A stretch of 64,000 bases of DNA from Plectrocnemia conspersa (taxonomy: Eukaryota > Arthropoda > Insecta > Trichoptera > Polycentropodidae). This document shows positions 59,701 to 64,000 of this stretch, piece after piece. Where the stretch lies: NCBI GenBank assembly GCA_009617715.1, contig VTFK01000219.1, positions 62,001-126,000 on the forward strand, written 5' to 3'. Under the pieces are notes generated by a model that searched no databases, was not told the origin of the DNA, and was given only the letters and a program-made list of their open reading frames with translations. How positions within the stretch are numbered: position 1 is the stretch's first letter; the number at the start of each line of letters is the position of its first letter. The translations under genes and the position numbers were made by a program.

Positions 59701-59896
59701 ACGATACTCTGAATGGCTGTGCGAGGAAGTCCATCCGTCGATGGACGCTCCGTCGAAGAAAGAAGGCGACAAGGGAGCCGAGGCCGTGGCTAGGCAACTA
59801 GATCAGCTCAACGGAGGTCACCAAAGGCTCCTGGATCTCCTGTATGAAAGACTGAGGAGGATTGCGGCGGCCAATCCCGGAGATATCGTCACGTTG
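2613..59896 (+). CDS. shot: Spectraplakin Short stop (N-terminal 1367 codons, 23 exons, 3' incomplete)
   Basis: Giant cytoskeletal linker that ties actin to microtubules. Joined coding exons: 2613-2796, 11625-11686, 26447-26536, 26664-26834, 45867-46057, 46127-46212, 46433-46620, 46740-46871, 46947-47543, 47616-47720, 47794-47912, 47987-48131, 48475-48591, 48660-48784, 48845-49247, 49324-49416, 49658-49832, 54258-54473, 54541-54637, 56750-56870, 56928-57311, 58222-58305, 59681-59896. All introns are GT-AG, all phases match and there is no internal stop. Order: unique N-terminus (residues 1-61), CH1 (about 62-169), CH2 (about 170-288), plakin spectrin repeats (about 320 onward) with an SH3 near 834-890. 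Matches to fly Shot as I know the family run along the whole length. The rod, EF-hands and GAS2 microtubule-binding domain expected of the family must lie beyond the right edge. Exon borders come from phase and homology, not from RNA. Confidence 0.95.
3780..4640 (-). pseudogene. Decayed mariner-like transposase, copy 1 (antisense)
   Basis: Reading the minus strand, broken frames give mariner landmarks: CVWWDSKEV near 4050, [12 protein letters not shown] near 4000, and [12 protein letters not shown] near 3830, the equivalent of the conserved [13 protein letters not shown] block before the last catalytic Asp. Several frameshifts and stops make it non-functional. Copy 2 lies at about 25085-25560. 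The ends are approximate; I did not find clear terminal repeats. Confidence 0.75.
6016..6234. repeat. Tandem duplication, period about 114 bp
   Basis: Copy 1 at about 6016-6110 and copy 2 at about 6130-6234 share AGTTAATTTTATATTAAAAC, then CGCCATAAATACACGC, and both finish with CTCGAAAAC. The first 45 bases are almost identical and the AT-rich middle has drifted. A simple local duplication within intron 1. Confidence 0.8.
7831..8030. mobile_element. 200-bp MITE with CAGTAGACCC ends, TA target duplication
   Basis: Begins CAGTAGACCCCCC and ends GGGGGGTCTACTG, with TA on each side (7829-7830 and 8031-8032). The inverted similarity reaches about 45 bp inward and includes the shared core ACGTGCTATTTG. 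It has no coding capacity. The CAG...CTG ends and TA duplication fit a non-autonomous Tc1/mariner/pogo-type element. A second copy is at 21529-21696. Confidence 0.88.
8956..9900 (+). pseudogene. Decayed pogo/Tigger (jerky-like) DDE transposase
   Basis: Near 9130-9320 broken + strand frames give the DDE block of Tigger/jerky transposases: VMDN (first part of the usual DNAPAHP), then [14 protein letters not shown] and LLQPM-QQVIS, matching the family pattern FxxxNTTxxxQPMDQQVI; next to it another frame reads [11 protein letters not shown]. At 9820-9890 a C-terminal VEEHDQELT matches the family's EEHxxELT tail. Stops and frameshifts interrupt it throughout. The bases near 8961-9040 (repeated AATACGAGCAT) may be part of its 5' end. 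Extents are approximate. Confidence 0.75.
11625..11686 (+). CDS. shot: shot exon 2: start of CH1
   Basis: Follows acceptor TTTACAG. With the last base of exon 1 it reads [21 protein letters not shown], the signature opening of the first calponin-homology domain in spectraplakins and the related actinin/spectrin actin-binding domains. It ends at donor AAAAAG|GTAATT in phase 0. Length 62 bases (2 + 20 codons). Confidence 0.97.
13180..14460 (+). mobile_element. Mariner element with intact inverted ends, dead transposase
   Basis: The ends match as inverted repeats of about 32 bp: TTAGGTAATCCAAAAATAAA at 13180 and the reverse complement of the right end, TTAGGTAATCGAAATGAATG. Both sides carry TA (13178-13179 and 14461-14462), the mariner target. 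Inside, 13375-13600 reads [20 protein letters not shown], the helix-turn-helix linker typical of mariner transposases. Further on [11 protein letters not shown], then [16 protein letters not shown] give the catalytic core (third position D, DD34D type), followed by NGINK-MERWKKVI. Stops and frameshifts kill the gene, and a 243-bp MITE is inserted in it. Confidence 0.92.
13736..13978. mobile_element. piggyBac-type MITE nested in the mariner
   Basis: Left end TTAACCCTTTATATGCCAGC; the reverse complement of the right end reads TTTACCGCTTAAACGCCAGC. Both continue with GACT and similar sequence for about 40 bp. The target is TTAA on the left and a one-base variant (TAAA) on the right, as for piggyBac-like elements. 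It splits the mariner reading just before the KVMLCVWWD-like block, so it is the younger insertion. Confidence 0.78.
16303..16577. repeat. Tandem duplication, period about 139 bp
   Basis: Two adjacent units (about 16303-16441 and 16442-16577) share GCATTTAAAGA, TTGTTCACAAGTTCAGCG, TTTCTACGTCCT and ATATATGCAAATATTGCAGA. They differ by scattered substitutions and small indels, so the duplication is not recent. Confidence 0.85.
17155..17310. repeat. Dispersed repeat, copy 1
   Basis: The part at 17215-17305 (GAAATTGCATAAATT ... GTGGGCTTCAATGATTGG) resembles 51225-51330 (GAATTTCCATAAATT ... GTGGACTTTCTCAATGGC). An imperfect inverted pair, AAGCCCACA on the left and TGTGGGCTT on the right, suggests a degenerate MITE. 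Ends are uncertain. Confidence 0.45.
21529..21696. mobile_element. 168-bp MITE with CAGTAGACCC-type ends, copy 2
   Basis: Begins CGGTAGTTCCCC and ends GGGGGTCTACTG with TA on each side (21527-21528 and 21697-21698). It shares CCCCAACAACA and GACGTGCTATTTGGGTG with the copy at 7831-8030. It has an internal deletion and more terminal decay than copy 1. Confidence 0.82.
24268..24669. mobile_element. 402-bp pogo/Tc1-like non-autonomous element
   Basis: The left end is CAGTGAAATTTCTGTAACGA; the reverse complement of the right end is CAGTGAAATCTCAGTATAAC. TA flanks both ends (24266-24267 and 24670-24671). The motif ATATAACGAA or AACGAA recurs several times near both ends. No transposase frame remains. 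The ends fit the pogo/Tigger branch of Tc1/mariner. Confidence 0.85.
24852..25076. mobile_element. 225-bp TTAA MITE (piggyBac-like)
   Basis: TTAA at 24852-24855 and 25073-25076 flanks inverted ends: left AACCCTTTCACCGCAG, right read in reverse AACCCTTTCACCGCGG. There is no coding content. CCCTTTC termini abutting TTAA are usual for piggyBac-like MITEs; the left end has three extra bases (CAA) between TTAA and CCCTTTC. Confidence 0.8.
25085..25560 (-). pseudogene. Decayed mariner-like transposase, copy 2 (antisense)
   Basis: Closely resembles copy 1 (about 3780-4640): the shared tracts around AATATGGGGGTT, TTTTTTTGTCTATTCACTAG and GGAATCCCACCATACACAAA are nearly identical. It lacks the tract that in copy 1 encodes LAPSDYH and also about 370 bases of the middle. 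It is inert. It lies directly beside the TTAA MITE at 24852-25076. Confidence 0.72.
26447..26536 (+). CDS. shot: shot exon 3: middle of CH1
   Basis: Thirty codons in phase 0 between acceptor TTTCAG and donor CTT|GTAAGT. The reading [20 protein letters not shown] then [10 protein letters not shown] is the conserved [12 protein letters not shown] helix of type 1 CH domains, which contributes to actin binding. Confidence 0.98.
26664..26834 (+). CDS. shot: shot exon 4: end of CH1
   Basis: Fifty-seven codons in phase 0, from [16 protein letters not shown] to [12 protein letters not shown], then donor CAA|GTAAGT. It includes the [14 protein letters not shown] loop and the [14 protein letters not shown] helix that closes CH1. 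The next exon in the gene is 19 kb downstream. Confidence 0.98.
28518..28838 (+). mobile_element. tRNA-derived SINE, copy 1
   Basis: A head with RNA polymerase III-like boxes, TAGCGTAGTCCGT (A-box region) and GGTTCGAGCCC (B box), is followed by CTCGAATTTTTATTTAT, a body of about 200 bases (GGCCCAGCTGCAGCG ...) and an A-rich tail TTTAATAAAAAATAA. It resembles the copy near 44867-45105 in head and body. The head does not fold as a complete tRNA, so this is a retroposon. Confidence 0.8.
36411..36415 (+). promoter_or_regulatory. Candidate initiator for the CH1-less isoform
   Basis: TCAGT is the arthropod initiator core. It lies 75 bases before the preferred start codon, just downstream of a GC-richer stretch (about 36280-36370). 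No TATA box at the expected distance and no clear downstream promoter element were seen. A second TCAGT lies 12 bases before the start codon and is too close to be preferred. Confidence 0.35.
36486..37085 (+). CDS. shot: Probable alternative first coding exon of shot (CH1-less isoform)
   Basis: Two hundred codons starting [14 protein letters not shown] in context GCGAAAATG, ending PRRVK before donor AAG|GTAAAT. The donor is phase 0 and the next exon downstream (45867, CH2) begins in phase 0, so joining would give this N-terminus fused directly to ISDIVVG of CH2. The segment is GC-richer than its surroundings, low in hydrophobics, rich in Ser, Thr, Lys and Arg, with a basic block [19 protein letters not shown]. 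Fly shot is known to have isoforms (Shot-C type) that start between CH1 and CH2 and bind actin weakly; position and phase fit this. An in-frame upstream ATG at 36414 would add 24 residues but has a poorer context. It could instead belong to a separate gene; I have not matched its sequence to a known exon. Confidence 0.72.
39380..39540. repeat. Dispersed repeat, copy 1
   Basis: Shares order and sequence with 42203-42355: CACGGCGGTGTCCTATTTTAAC versus CACGGTGGTGTCCCATTTTAAC is the best block, then TTTTCTTAGAC, CAATTGTT-AATGAAAG and GATGAA-TC. No coding capacity and no clear termini. Probably fragments of an unidentified intronic element. Confidence 0.6.
42203..42355. repeat. Dispersed repeat, copy 2
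   Basis: Diverged partner of 39380-39540, same orientation, about 2.8 kb away. It is preceded by GGATAAAACACAATACAA (about 42183-42200), an exact 18-base match to about 41405-41422, so a further small duplicated piece adjoins it. Confidence 0.6.
43660..44480 (-). pseudogene. Decayed Tc1/mariner-superfamily (DDE_3) transposase, antisense
   Basis: On the minus strand the C-terminus is readable at 43673-43864: [18 protein letters not shown] ... [14 protein letters not shown], matching the pattern PLDFFLWGYVKxxVYANKP ... RGGHLNDIIFH seen in a transposase family widespread in insects. Earlier parts at 43870-44400 can be followed through frameshifts (for example NGRQDHAI for WPPRSPDL, and the GHFPPL / TFPPL block). 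Many stops; no function. Confidence 0.68.
44867..45105 (+). mobile_element. tRNA-derived SINE, copy 2
   Basis: Head GGCCGGTATAGCGTAGTCCG and the B-box-like GCGGGTTCAGGTTCC, followed by GGTTCGAATTTTTATTTATG, a diverged body and tail GATTAAAAAAATAAATAAAA. Same orientation as the copy at 28518. It is shorter in the body and ends just before the tandem duplication at 45121. Confidence 0.78.
45121..45618. repeat. Direct duplication, period 262 bp, each copy with an internal palindrome
   Basis: Copy 1 (45121-45350) and copy 2 (45383-45618) are nearly identical, both from TAAGTGTTTCTAAAAT through GTTGTTGAATTGGCG to GATGTCAACCAGTTTC. Each contains a hairpin with arms GGTCATATAT and ATATATGACC. The unit's start (TTTCTAAAAT-TATATATTCAGGTTG) occurs a third time at about 45346-45376 between the copies, which suggests unequal exchange at that motif. 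It ends 250 bases before the CH2 exon. Confidence 0.9.
45867..46057 (+). CDS. shot: shot exon 5: start of CH2
   Basis: Follows acceptor CATTTCAG and opens [20 protein letters not shown], the start of the second calponin-homology domain; it includes [20 protein letters not shown] and [10 protein letters not shown]. Ends at AATATCAG|GTAATT in phase 2. It is the common acceptor for the long-isoform exon 4 and, by phase, for the alternative exon at 36486. Confidence 0.98.
46127..46212 (+). CDS. shot: shot exon 6: CH2
   Basis: Reads [20 protein letters not shown] then VTRLLDPE, and ends GAAG|GTATTG in phase 1. This is the CH2 helix ahead of the LLDPEDV motif. Eighty-six bases, bounded by a 69-base and a 220-base intron. 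Confidence 0.97.
46433..46620 (+). CDS. shot: shot exon 7: end of CH2 and linker
   Basis: Begins [20 protein letters not shown], then DVFPEPP, the C-terminal helix of the actin-binding domain, and continues into the linker [20 protein letters not shown]. Ends CTGATGCAG|GTAAAA in phase 0. A decoy acceptor at 46407-46409 (TTACAG|GTG) does not keep the frame. Confidence 0.97.
46740..46871 (+). CDS. shot: shot exon 8: start of plakin region
   Basis: Forty-four codons, [20 protein letters not shown] ... HVYRELE, phase 0 at both ends. Matches the helical segment (RSFPPTLIEMKRLL in fly) that opens the plakin spectrin repeats. Confidence 0.96.
46947..47543 (+). CDS. shot: shot exon 9: plakin spectrin repeats
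   Basis: The largest exon seen (199 codons). It runs from [17 protein letters not shown] to [10 protein letters not shown], all predicted helical and rich in Glu, Arg, Leu and Gln, including the [20 protein letters not shown] heptad stretch. The donor is placed at GAGAGATTC|GTAGGA because this gives WCRERF-KQL, in register with fly WCQNKL-KQL; an alternative GT six bases earlier breaks the frame. Confidence 0.93.
47616..47720 (+). CDS. shot: shot exon 10: plakin repeats
   Basis: Thirty-five codons in phase 0, [20 protein letters not shown] ... IDQFHSR, after acceptor TTTTTAG. DYGSDLPxVxxELDRxQxEH is a highly conserved spectraplakin stretch. Confidence 0.96.
47794..47912 (+). CDS. shot: shot exon 11: plakin repeats
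   Basis: Encodes [20 protein letters not shown] ... [11 protein letters not shown] and ends AAACG|GTATTT in phase 2. The tail [13 protein letters not shown] matches fly KVYAELLSTSTKR. Confidence 0.95.
47987..48131 (+). CDS. shot: shot exon 12: plakin repeats
   Basis: Completes the Arg codon from exon 11 and reads [20 protein letters not shown] then [15 protein letters not shown], a conserved spectrin-repeat helix with the invariant Trp residues. Ends TACGAG|GTATCG in phase 0. Confidence 0.96.
48475..48591 (+). CDS. shot: shot exon 13: plakin repeats
   Basis: Thirty-nine codons in phase 0: [20 protein letters not shown] ... [22 protein letters not shown] matches ILDRGEALLNQQHPA of fly Shot. 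The preceding intron (48132-48474) shows nothing else. Confidence 0.96.
48660..48784 (+). CDS. shot: shot exon 14: plakin repeats
   Basis: Reads [20 protein letters not shown] ... EGEKWMNK, ending AATAA|GTAAGT in phase 2. QWAWxLQLTxCLExHLKHxTEYHxFF is a conserved signature of the plakin domain. Confidence 0.96.
48845..49247 (+). CDS. shot: shot exon 15: plakin repeat and SH3 domain
   Basis: One hundred and thirty-four codons. After [20 protein letters not shown] and [12 protein letters not shown] comes the SH3 inserted in the plakin domain: [20 protein letters not shown], then [20 protein letters not shown] (about residues 834-890 of the protein). As in other plakins, the usual SH3 ligand-binding aromatics are poorly represented (AYNSG in place of ALYDY). 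Phase 0 at the end. Confidence 0.96.
49324..49416 (+). CDS. shot: shot exon 16: plakin repeats
   Basis: Thirty-one codons, [20 protein letters not shown] then [11 protein letters not shown], phase 0. Matches [19 protein letters not shown] in fly. Confidence 0.96.
49658..49832 (+). CDS. shot: shot exon 17: plakin repeats
   Basis: Follows acceptor [27 protein letters not shown] ... [11 protein letters not shown], ending GAGG|GTGAGT in phase 1. [34 protein letters not shown] is nearly invariant in insect Shot and is completed by exon 18. Confidence 0.96.
49833..54257. other. shot intron 17 (4.4 kb)
   Basis: AT-rich. It contains a dispersed repeat near 51150-51345 and a GC-richer patch at about 52500-52820 with short overlapping open frames that I cannot assign to any protein. 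Otherwise nothing recognised. Confidence 0.65.
51150..51345. repeat. Dispersed repeat, copy 2
   Basis: Partner of 17155-17310. Shared blocks are CCATAAATT / GCATAAATT, GAGTTA-TATT-TGCA and GGCTGGTATTGATATT / GATTGGTATTGAGTTT. Moderately diverged; no coding capacity and no firm termini. Confidence 0.45.
54258..54473 (+). CDS. shot: shot exon 18: plakin repeats
   Basis: Reads [20 protein letters not shown] ... [11 protein letters not shown], completing the EEESKQA motif. More diverged from fly than its neighbours in the middle, but DTFR-IALKTP joins correctly to exon 19. Ends AGAG|GTATAT in phase 1. Confidence 0.93.
54541..54637 (+). CDS. shot: shot exon 19: plakin repeats
   Basis: After acceptor TTACAG it reads [20 protein letters not shown] ... 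LYVER, phase 2 at the end. IALKTPxxKKSLDxLM is conserved. The intron that follows contains the nested LRR gene. Confidence 0.94.
55033..56478 (+). CDS. Secreted leucine-rich-repeat protein, intronless, nested in shot intron 19; C-terminus truncated by frameshift
   Basis: A 481-codon frame with no introns. The N-terminus ([17 protein letters not shown]) is a typical signal peptide; the start is 55033 or the in-frame Met at 55042. Residues about 66-440 hold roughly thirteen LRRs of the 23-24-residue LxxLDLSxNxI type. An LRRCT cap begins at about 447 (NPWKCSC). No membrane segment is seen, so it is probably secreted; such proteins are usually adhesive or recognition molecules, but the partner is unknown. 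A 5-bp tandem repeat TGTATTGTAT (56467-56476) shifts the frame so that a stop falls right after HHCIV. The +2 frame continues from 56472 with cysteines and conserved-looking residues to a stop at 56595-56597. It is either a recently damaged gene, a polymorphism or a sequencing error. I cannot name the orthologue. Confidence 0.88.
   Translation: MFKMHLLKCIFGFCFLSMSLDICESVLYCQYESKTLATLDCVPFGSETNNFDIDTLNSFEGVTAEILNIQMSNCIIQSMDIGENTILDNLVRLDLSKNILGSLPEDAFQSLLMLQFLNLSSNMLTVLSPNMFKNLTQLRQVDLSNNILSITESQLFPKSVELLDLSNNYEVNLLAMNQDFIISLRSRMTKLNFNNVVLNSVKYLTLNYMYDYVWDFTIFSYCPHIIQLDLSHNNIKATFENAFSQLNLLNILDLSHNSIAIIHSEAFARNNKLLSLDLSHNVIEELNFSLLKNTELSVLKLNNNKILTLPNNIFDKFINLNYVDLSHNSLSSLQRDIFKFVINMDSLILSFNDINSIDMQSFRYNKKLKILDLSYNNLVSFSHHIIKPLNKLSVLNLEGNRLTAIDPDFFTLDNLIYFKISCNNISSVNIANIDPISMLPRKMYLHGNPWKCSCLNQLITLIEKEMSYEKNISLMVHHCIV
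56472..56597 (+). pseudogene. Out-of-frame remainder of the LRR gene's C-terminal cap
   Basis: Forty-one codons open in the shifted frame, starting [12 protein letters not shown] and ending in LNRL then TAA. It repeats the CIV that ends the main frame and supplies two further cysteines (KTC, HVC), the kind needed to close the LRRCT cap. It lies immediately before an AATAAA, so it looks like the original 3' end of the gene. Confidence 0.75.
56607..56656 (+). terminator. Polyadenylation signals for the nested LRR gene
   Basis: AATAAA occurs at 56607-56612, ten bases after the shifted-frame stop, and again at 56651-56656. Either could direct cleavage before shot exon 20 at 56750, so the nested transcript would end within the intron. 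Confidence 0.55.
56750..56870 (+). CDS. shot: shot exon 20: plakin repeats
   Basis: Follows acceptor AATTTTCAG; with the last two bases of exon 19 it reads [20 protein letters not shown] ... [11 protein letters not shown], ending in phase 0. Corresponds to fly RLKLLEASLAGLEDNEHVIS. Confidence 0.92.
56928..57311 (+). CDS. shot: shot exon 21: plakin repeats
   Basis: One hundred and twenty-eight codons in phase 0, [20 protein letters not shown] ... [26 protein letters not shown] matches fly LNTRWSAVCNQLGERMRSCE. Donor CGG|GTCAGT. Confidence 0.96.
58222..58305 (+). CDS. shot: shot exon 22: plakin repeats
   Basis: Twenty-eight codons, [20 protein letters not shown] then GRFIRESK, phase 0. Corresponds to LLEAALERKPKVEQVNVAGG in fly Shot. 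The flanking introns (57312-58221 and 58306-59680) hold no recognised gene. Confidence 0.95.
59681..59896 (+). CDS. shot: shot exon 23: last visible exon
   Basis: Seventy-two codons, [20 protein letters not shown] ... NPGDIVTL, ending ACGTTG|GTGAGT in phase 0. IYDSKCLRYVDWLVEVxPS and LDxLNxRxExLLxxL are the fly equivalents. No following exon was recognised in the remaining 4.1 kb. Confidence 0.95.
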
Positions 59897-62800
59897 GTGA
59901 GTTTGCCTTTGCAAATTTAACTAATGACTAATGAGTATTCATAACACACACAAGGCGACTGATTTTTTTGTTATCGCCATCTTGTCCCCTTGAGCGCGTA
60001 GATGACATCATCGACCGTTTTCTCTCTAAAGCACCTTGTGATAAAATAAGAATGATCTCACACACAACCAGTTGCAGTGATGATGTAGTTTCTGCATAAG
60101 TGTTTATATGCCATTGATTGGACACGTTCACTGCCCTTCAAAATTTTCATTGCGATCTTAACCTGTAAGTGATGATGTGGAATAAATTTCACCTATGACA
60201 ATGAGATCAAAATTTAAAAATATTGTTAATGTTATCGCAATGAATATATTACTATAAATTGGCCGGTCCGATGAAGCTCACTGATGCCATGGGTGTCGTT
60301 GATGATTCCTATGGTTGTTTAGGTTTCGAGGAAGGTCTGAAGTCTTCGATGATACTCACTGAATTCTCAGCTTCCAGGCTCAGATTCCATTGCGGAAGGT
60401 TTATAGTCATAAAATAATTTATTATCTCTATGAGCTAGCTGCGACTAGGATGAAAATCGATATTATCTGCGTGTTGACTGACCGTTTGGTACGAAAATTA
60501 TTTGAAAAATGCTCTTGAACAAAGTAGATTCCCATATTTATATCATTATGCTTATTAGACTGTTGAAAGAAAGAGGAGACGTAATTTCGTCTTAAAATAA
60601 ACATACAGCGCTTCAGTCACTATGCAAAATTTCGTTACTGAACGAGTGACGTGACCTTCACTTAATCCCATATATATAACAATATCTATGTGATTTCTAT
60701 GGCTGTAAAATTTATAAAATCGCACTTCTTCGATACATTCAGTGCAAATCATTGAAGCACACTAAAGGAAAATATTTTGCGCAATAGTATTTCGAATCTT
60801 TACAGTAAACCCTAGAATTTAAATATAGAAGTTGATTAGACAATTAATAAATAAGGTTAAATATGAAGGTATAAATTACTGACTAAATAATTGTTGGATA
60901 TGTCATACCCAACGTTACTATTCATTTTGTTCTAAGATATTTTAACTAAGAAAAAGTAATTTACAGTTCATGCGACACTATCGCAAAATCGTACCGTTTC
61001 CGGATTAGTTTATCGCAAAACTTCGTTCCTTATCGAAGTACTTTTTAGTAAATTCCATGATAACTAGTGTTTTTATTAACTATAGAAACGTAATAGTTAT
61101 TTATAACTTATATATATTAGTGATATCGTTCTAGTTCCAGTCTAATGTTTATGCGATTTTTTTTAGCGTGTTTTGTTATGAAACGCTCACCGGTTTTGCA
61201 TCGAAATTTTTGGCACAAAAAAGACAGGCGTGTTTTTACAAATAATATTACTATTACGCGAGTATAGTTGCGCAAGAATCATTAAAAATAATGTGGACGT
61301 TTTTAGCTACACATTTCCGGAACGCTTTCTCTGAGATAAGCCGGAATTTACGCAGCTAATTGCTATATTTAAGCTCTTATCGTTTTGCATGTTTTCGTTG
61401 TCGTCAATCAAAGCTCTCGTATTTTAATTATTTACTGCGCAATCTGACACTCGGCAATTACTTTACGTTTATAAATCGATCGTATTTTTTTGATACTATT
61501 ATGTGTTCCAAGGCTGCTAAGGTTACGTCATTTTAAGTGTATCCAAACTTCTCGATCGATGCTTCCAGTCAACTCGGCCTGTCCATGTTTGCCTCCCACG
61601 TTTGCACGAAATATCACTAGAGGTCAAAGAAGCGGATTATTGTGTTAGGTATGCCTCGGTCCGCTTGGACTCTTGTTAATTTGCCAATGGGCGATTTCTT
61701 TGCGGCGTTTGATGTTTGCCAAAAGTGTCTCTTTTGATGGGGATCTAAGTGCATTCAGGCATTTCAGGTCAAGCCGCGATTTACTGTTTGTTTTCAGTGT
61801 GCACGCGCATATCGAATGGATTTCTGAGGCGAGACTTGAATTTCAATGCGCTTTTCTTTAAGGCCTATACAATATTGCGAAAACAAGACTGATCGATTGT
61901 AAAGATCAAGGGCGAATTCACGAAAATTTATTAGTCTGTGACTTTATATACATATGTAAATTACTCGCTTTACAAATTATTTCTGCTTCAAAAGACATTT
62001 TTGCACTGTGCTACTTTTAGATCATAAAATTCATTCAAATATATTTTTGCATCAAACAGATGCGCACGATCAGATCCTATTTCTTTATATGCTTTGCGTA
62101 GCTTTCGTATTTTTAAATACATATTGACGCTCGTTTAAAAATTCATTATCACTGTTTTAAAAAAGCGAGGCTTTGATGAAAATCATCTTCCTCAAATAAT
62201 GCATGTTTGCCATGTGAATGTCATTTTGAAGAGTTCGAGTAGTTGATTTAATAAAATATGTATTAAATATTCGGACGAGTTTATCAGTAACAACGCATGA
62301 CCTTCCAGTCTTTCTTCGCGACGAACGTCACTTCGTCCTGCTTTAAATTCACGACATTAATTTACTACAAACAATTTTTTGATAAATGCTTTTAAACCAG
62401 CTTTTCTTTTCGCATAGAAGACGGGGTCACGTCACGTAGACCTTACAGAAAATAACAGTGTTGCCATAAAATCAGTGCTATATATGTTTTAGTGCATTCA
62501 GGGCTAAGAACCACACTAGACAATCCCATCGCGAATATGCCGCCCCAAGTATATTTAATAGTATGGTATATGATAATAATTTTGAATACTATATTGTAAA
62601 AAATTGCATTTGCGGCACTTGTTAAGAATAACGGCGCCACGCTCAGAAACCGTCGGTTTGTACATTTGTTCTACTTTTGGCCCTAACGTCTACGAAAGTG
62701 GCTAACATAAATACGTTTAAATATTTAAAACTTAGTTTTTAATCGCTACCAATGTCGTTGATAACACTTAATAACATACGATGACACTGATAAACGGCTA

Positions 62801-64000
62801 ATTGCGATATTTGACCTATTTTTGGGGAATAAACACGCACACGACGATAACAAACTAAGTTATAAGTTATAAAACTTATTTATGTACCAAAACGTTGTTG
62901 GCCACTTTTGTAGTCATTAGGGCTAAACGCAAATAAAATGTTCATAACCATTGGTTTCTAAGCGTGGCGCCGATACTCTTAACAAGTACCTGAATAACTT
63001 ACCTAGTATTATAAAAGCAAAATCTCAATCTTAACACATATAGGTCAATATTTGAGAGGTACAATGCGATTTATTTTAGAACACATTTTCCAATCCGAAT
63101 AGATCGATCAACGCTATCGTGCAAGATAGTCATTTTCGGAGTGTTTATGGGTTTTCGCTCGAAACCAGTAAAACCGAGCCGATTAAGCTATTCACCGCGT
63201 TTCGACCGCCAACAAAACATCGCATAATTAGACACGAAAGAAAGACCATCCACCGTGTTCTTGAAGGCCAAACCAGACAGACTGGTAGAGACCACATCCT
63301 TCATACACGTTCAGGCGAATAAATTTCAACTAACCGAAATGATGTCATGTTAAATATACGACTGAAACGATTAGGCCGAAGTTCAAGGTCGTCACGTTTT
63401 GTGGGCTATTATGTTATGTTTTATATACATGCATATATACACTTACTTACGCCCGTTTCCCCTCTATTTTAGAAGCCGGTCGATTTAAAGTCTGGCCTAT
63501 TGAAAAGTTTTTCGCACGAATGTTTCGCTTTGACACGCACACTCAAAGTTCATCCGAAAATAAAAGCTCTCCGACCGAGCCCGAAAAGTGCCCAAAATTC
63601 TCTTATTTTCTTCCGGTCGCTCGTAGACGTTCAGAAATTGCTCAATTTCGCTCGGAGAGTCGGCCAAGTCGGTTCAGGTGTTAAAATAGACGGCTAGGAA
63701 GCTCGATCGAATGCATTGTTGCAACTGTCGCTTTAATTATAGACTTGTAGGCTGTAAAAGTAATTGGGTCGGCGAAATTTTCGTTCTCGTTGGATAGGGC
63801 TTCATTGAAATGATTGCTTTCTGTAGGTTTCAGCGTATATCCAAGCATTATTCAAGTTTCTCTTTATTGTGTATGCTCCGATAACCACGCGGCCCGAATG
63901 TATAATATAATAGCTGAAATGACCTTCTATACCTTCCATTAAAAGCACTCAATTTTTTGTGTGGATTGAAATTTGGAGTAGATTTAAAACGGCGATTTAA
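59897..64000. other. Start of the next shot intron, to the window edge
   Basis: Contains the MITE at 62614-62990. GC-richer patches at about 60260-60400, 61500-61870 and 63100-63700 have only short chance frames. The patches could be regulatory or hide an exon I failed to recognise. Confidence 0.6.
62614..62990. mobile_element. 377-bp MITE with about 90-bp inverted ends
   Basis: The left end, GGCACTTGTTAAGAATAACG, and the reverse complement of the right end, GGTACTTGTTAAGAGTATCG, continue in parallel for about 90 bases (shared GGCGCCACGCT, AGAAACC, GCCCTAA, AGTGGC). The interior has no open frame. Target duplication is unclear, so the superfamily is not assigned. Confidence 0.82.

Overview
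This is AT-rich animal DNA. One large spliced gene on the + strand fills most of it: the 5' half of the insect spectraplakin short stop (shot; homologue of vertebrate MACF1/dystonin). The identification rests on protein matches from exon 1 to the last visible exon: the N-terminal start resembling that of fly Shot-A, the CH1 and CH2 actin-binding domains, the plakin/spectrin-repeat region and an embedded SH3. Canonical GT-AG introns, CAAAATG-type starts, mariner, piggyBac-like and pogo elements and a tRNA-derived SINE all fit an insect; I cannot fix the order or species. Twenty-three coding exons join in frame to 1367 codons without a stop, so the gene continues past the right edge.

Layout: 1-2612, upstream DNA and presumed 5' leader, with a GC-richer patch at about 1780-2010 and a strong hairpin at 2028-2076. 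Exon 1 starts at 2613. Exons 2-4 (CH1) are spread over 11625-26834 between introns of 8.8 and 14.8 kb. A 19-kb intron (26835-45866) follows and contains an open reading frame at 36486-37085 whose donor is in phase with the CH2 exon; I read it as an alternative first exon giving an isoform without CH1. Exons 5-17 (CH2, plakin repeats, SH3) are packed into 45867-49832. After a 4.4-kb intron come exons 18-23 (54258-59896), then a further intron to the end of the window.

A second gene, intronless and on the same strand, lies inside the intron between exons 19 and 20 (55033-56478). It encodes a secreted leucine-rich-repeat protein. A 5-bp tandem duplication near its 3' end shifts the frame and removes a C-terminal tail of about 40 residues that is still readable downstream.

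The long introns carry many old mobile elements: a mariner with intact terminal repeats and TA target duplication, itself interrupted by a piggyBac-type MITE; two copies of an antisense mariner; a decayed pogo/Tigger transposase; TA-flanked MITEs with CAGTAGACCC or CAGTGAAAT ends; a TTAA MITE; a MITE with about 90-bp inverted ends; an antisense DDE transposase fossil; two tRNA-derived SINEs; and several local tandem duplications. No intact transposase, rRNA gene, functional tRNA or CRISPR array was seen. I found no convincing wholly new system; the strongest leads are the CH1-less alternative start and the nested LRR gene with its frameshift.
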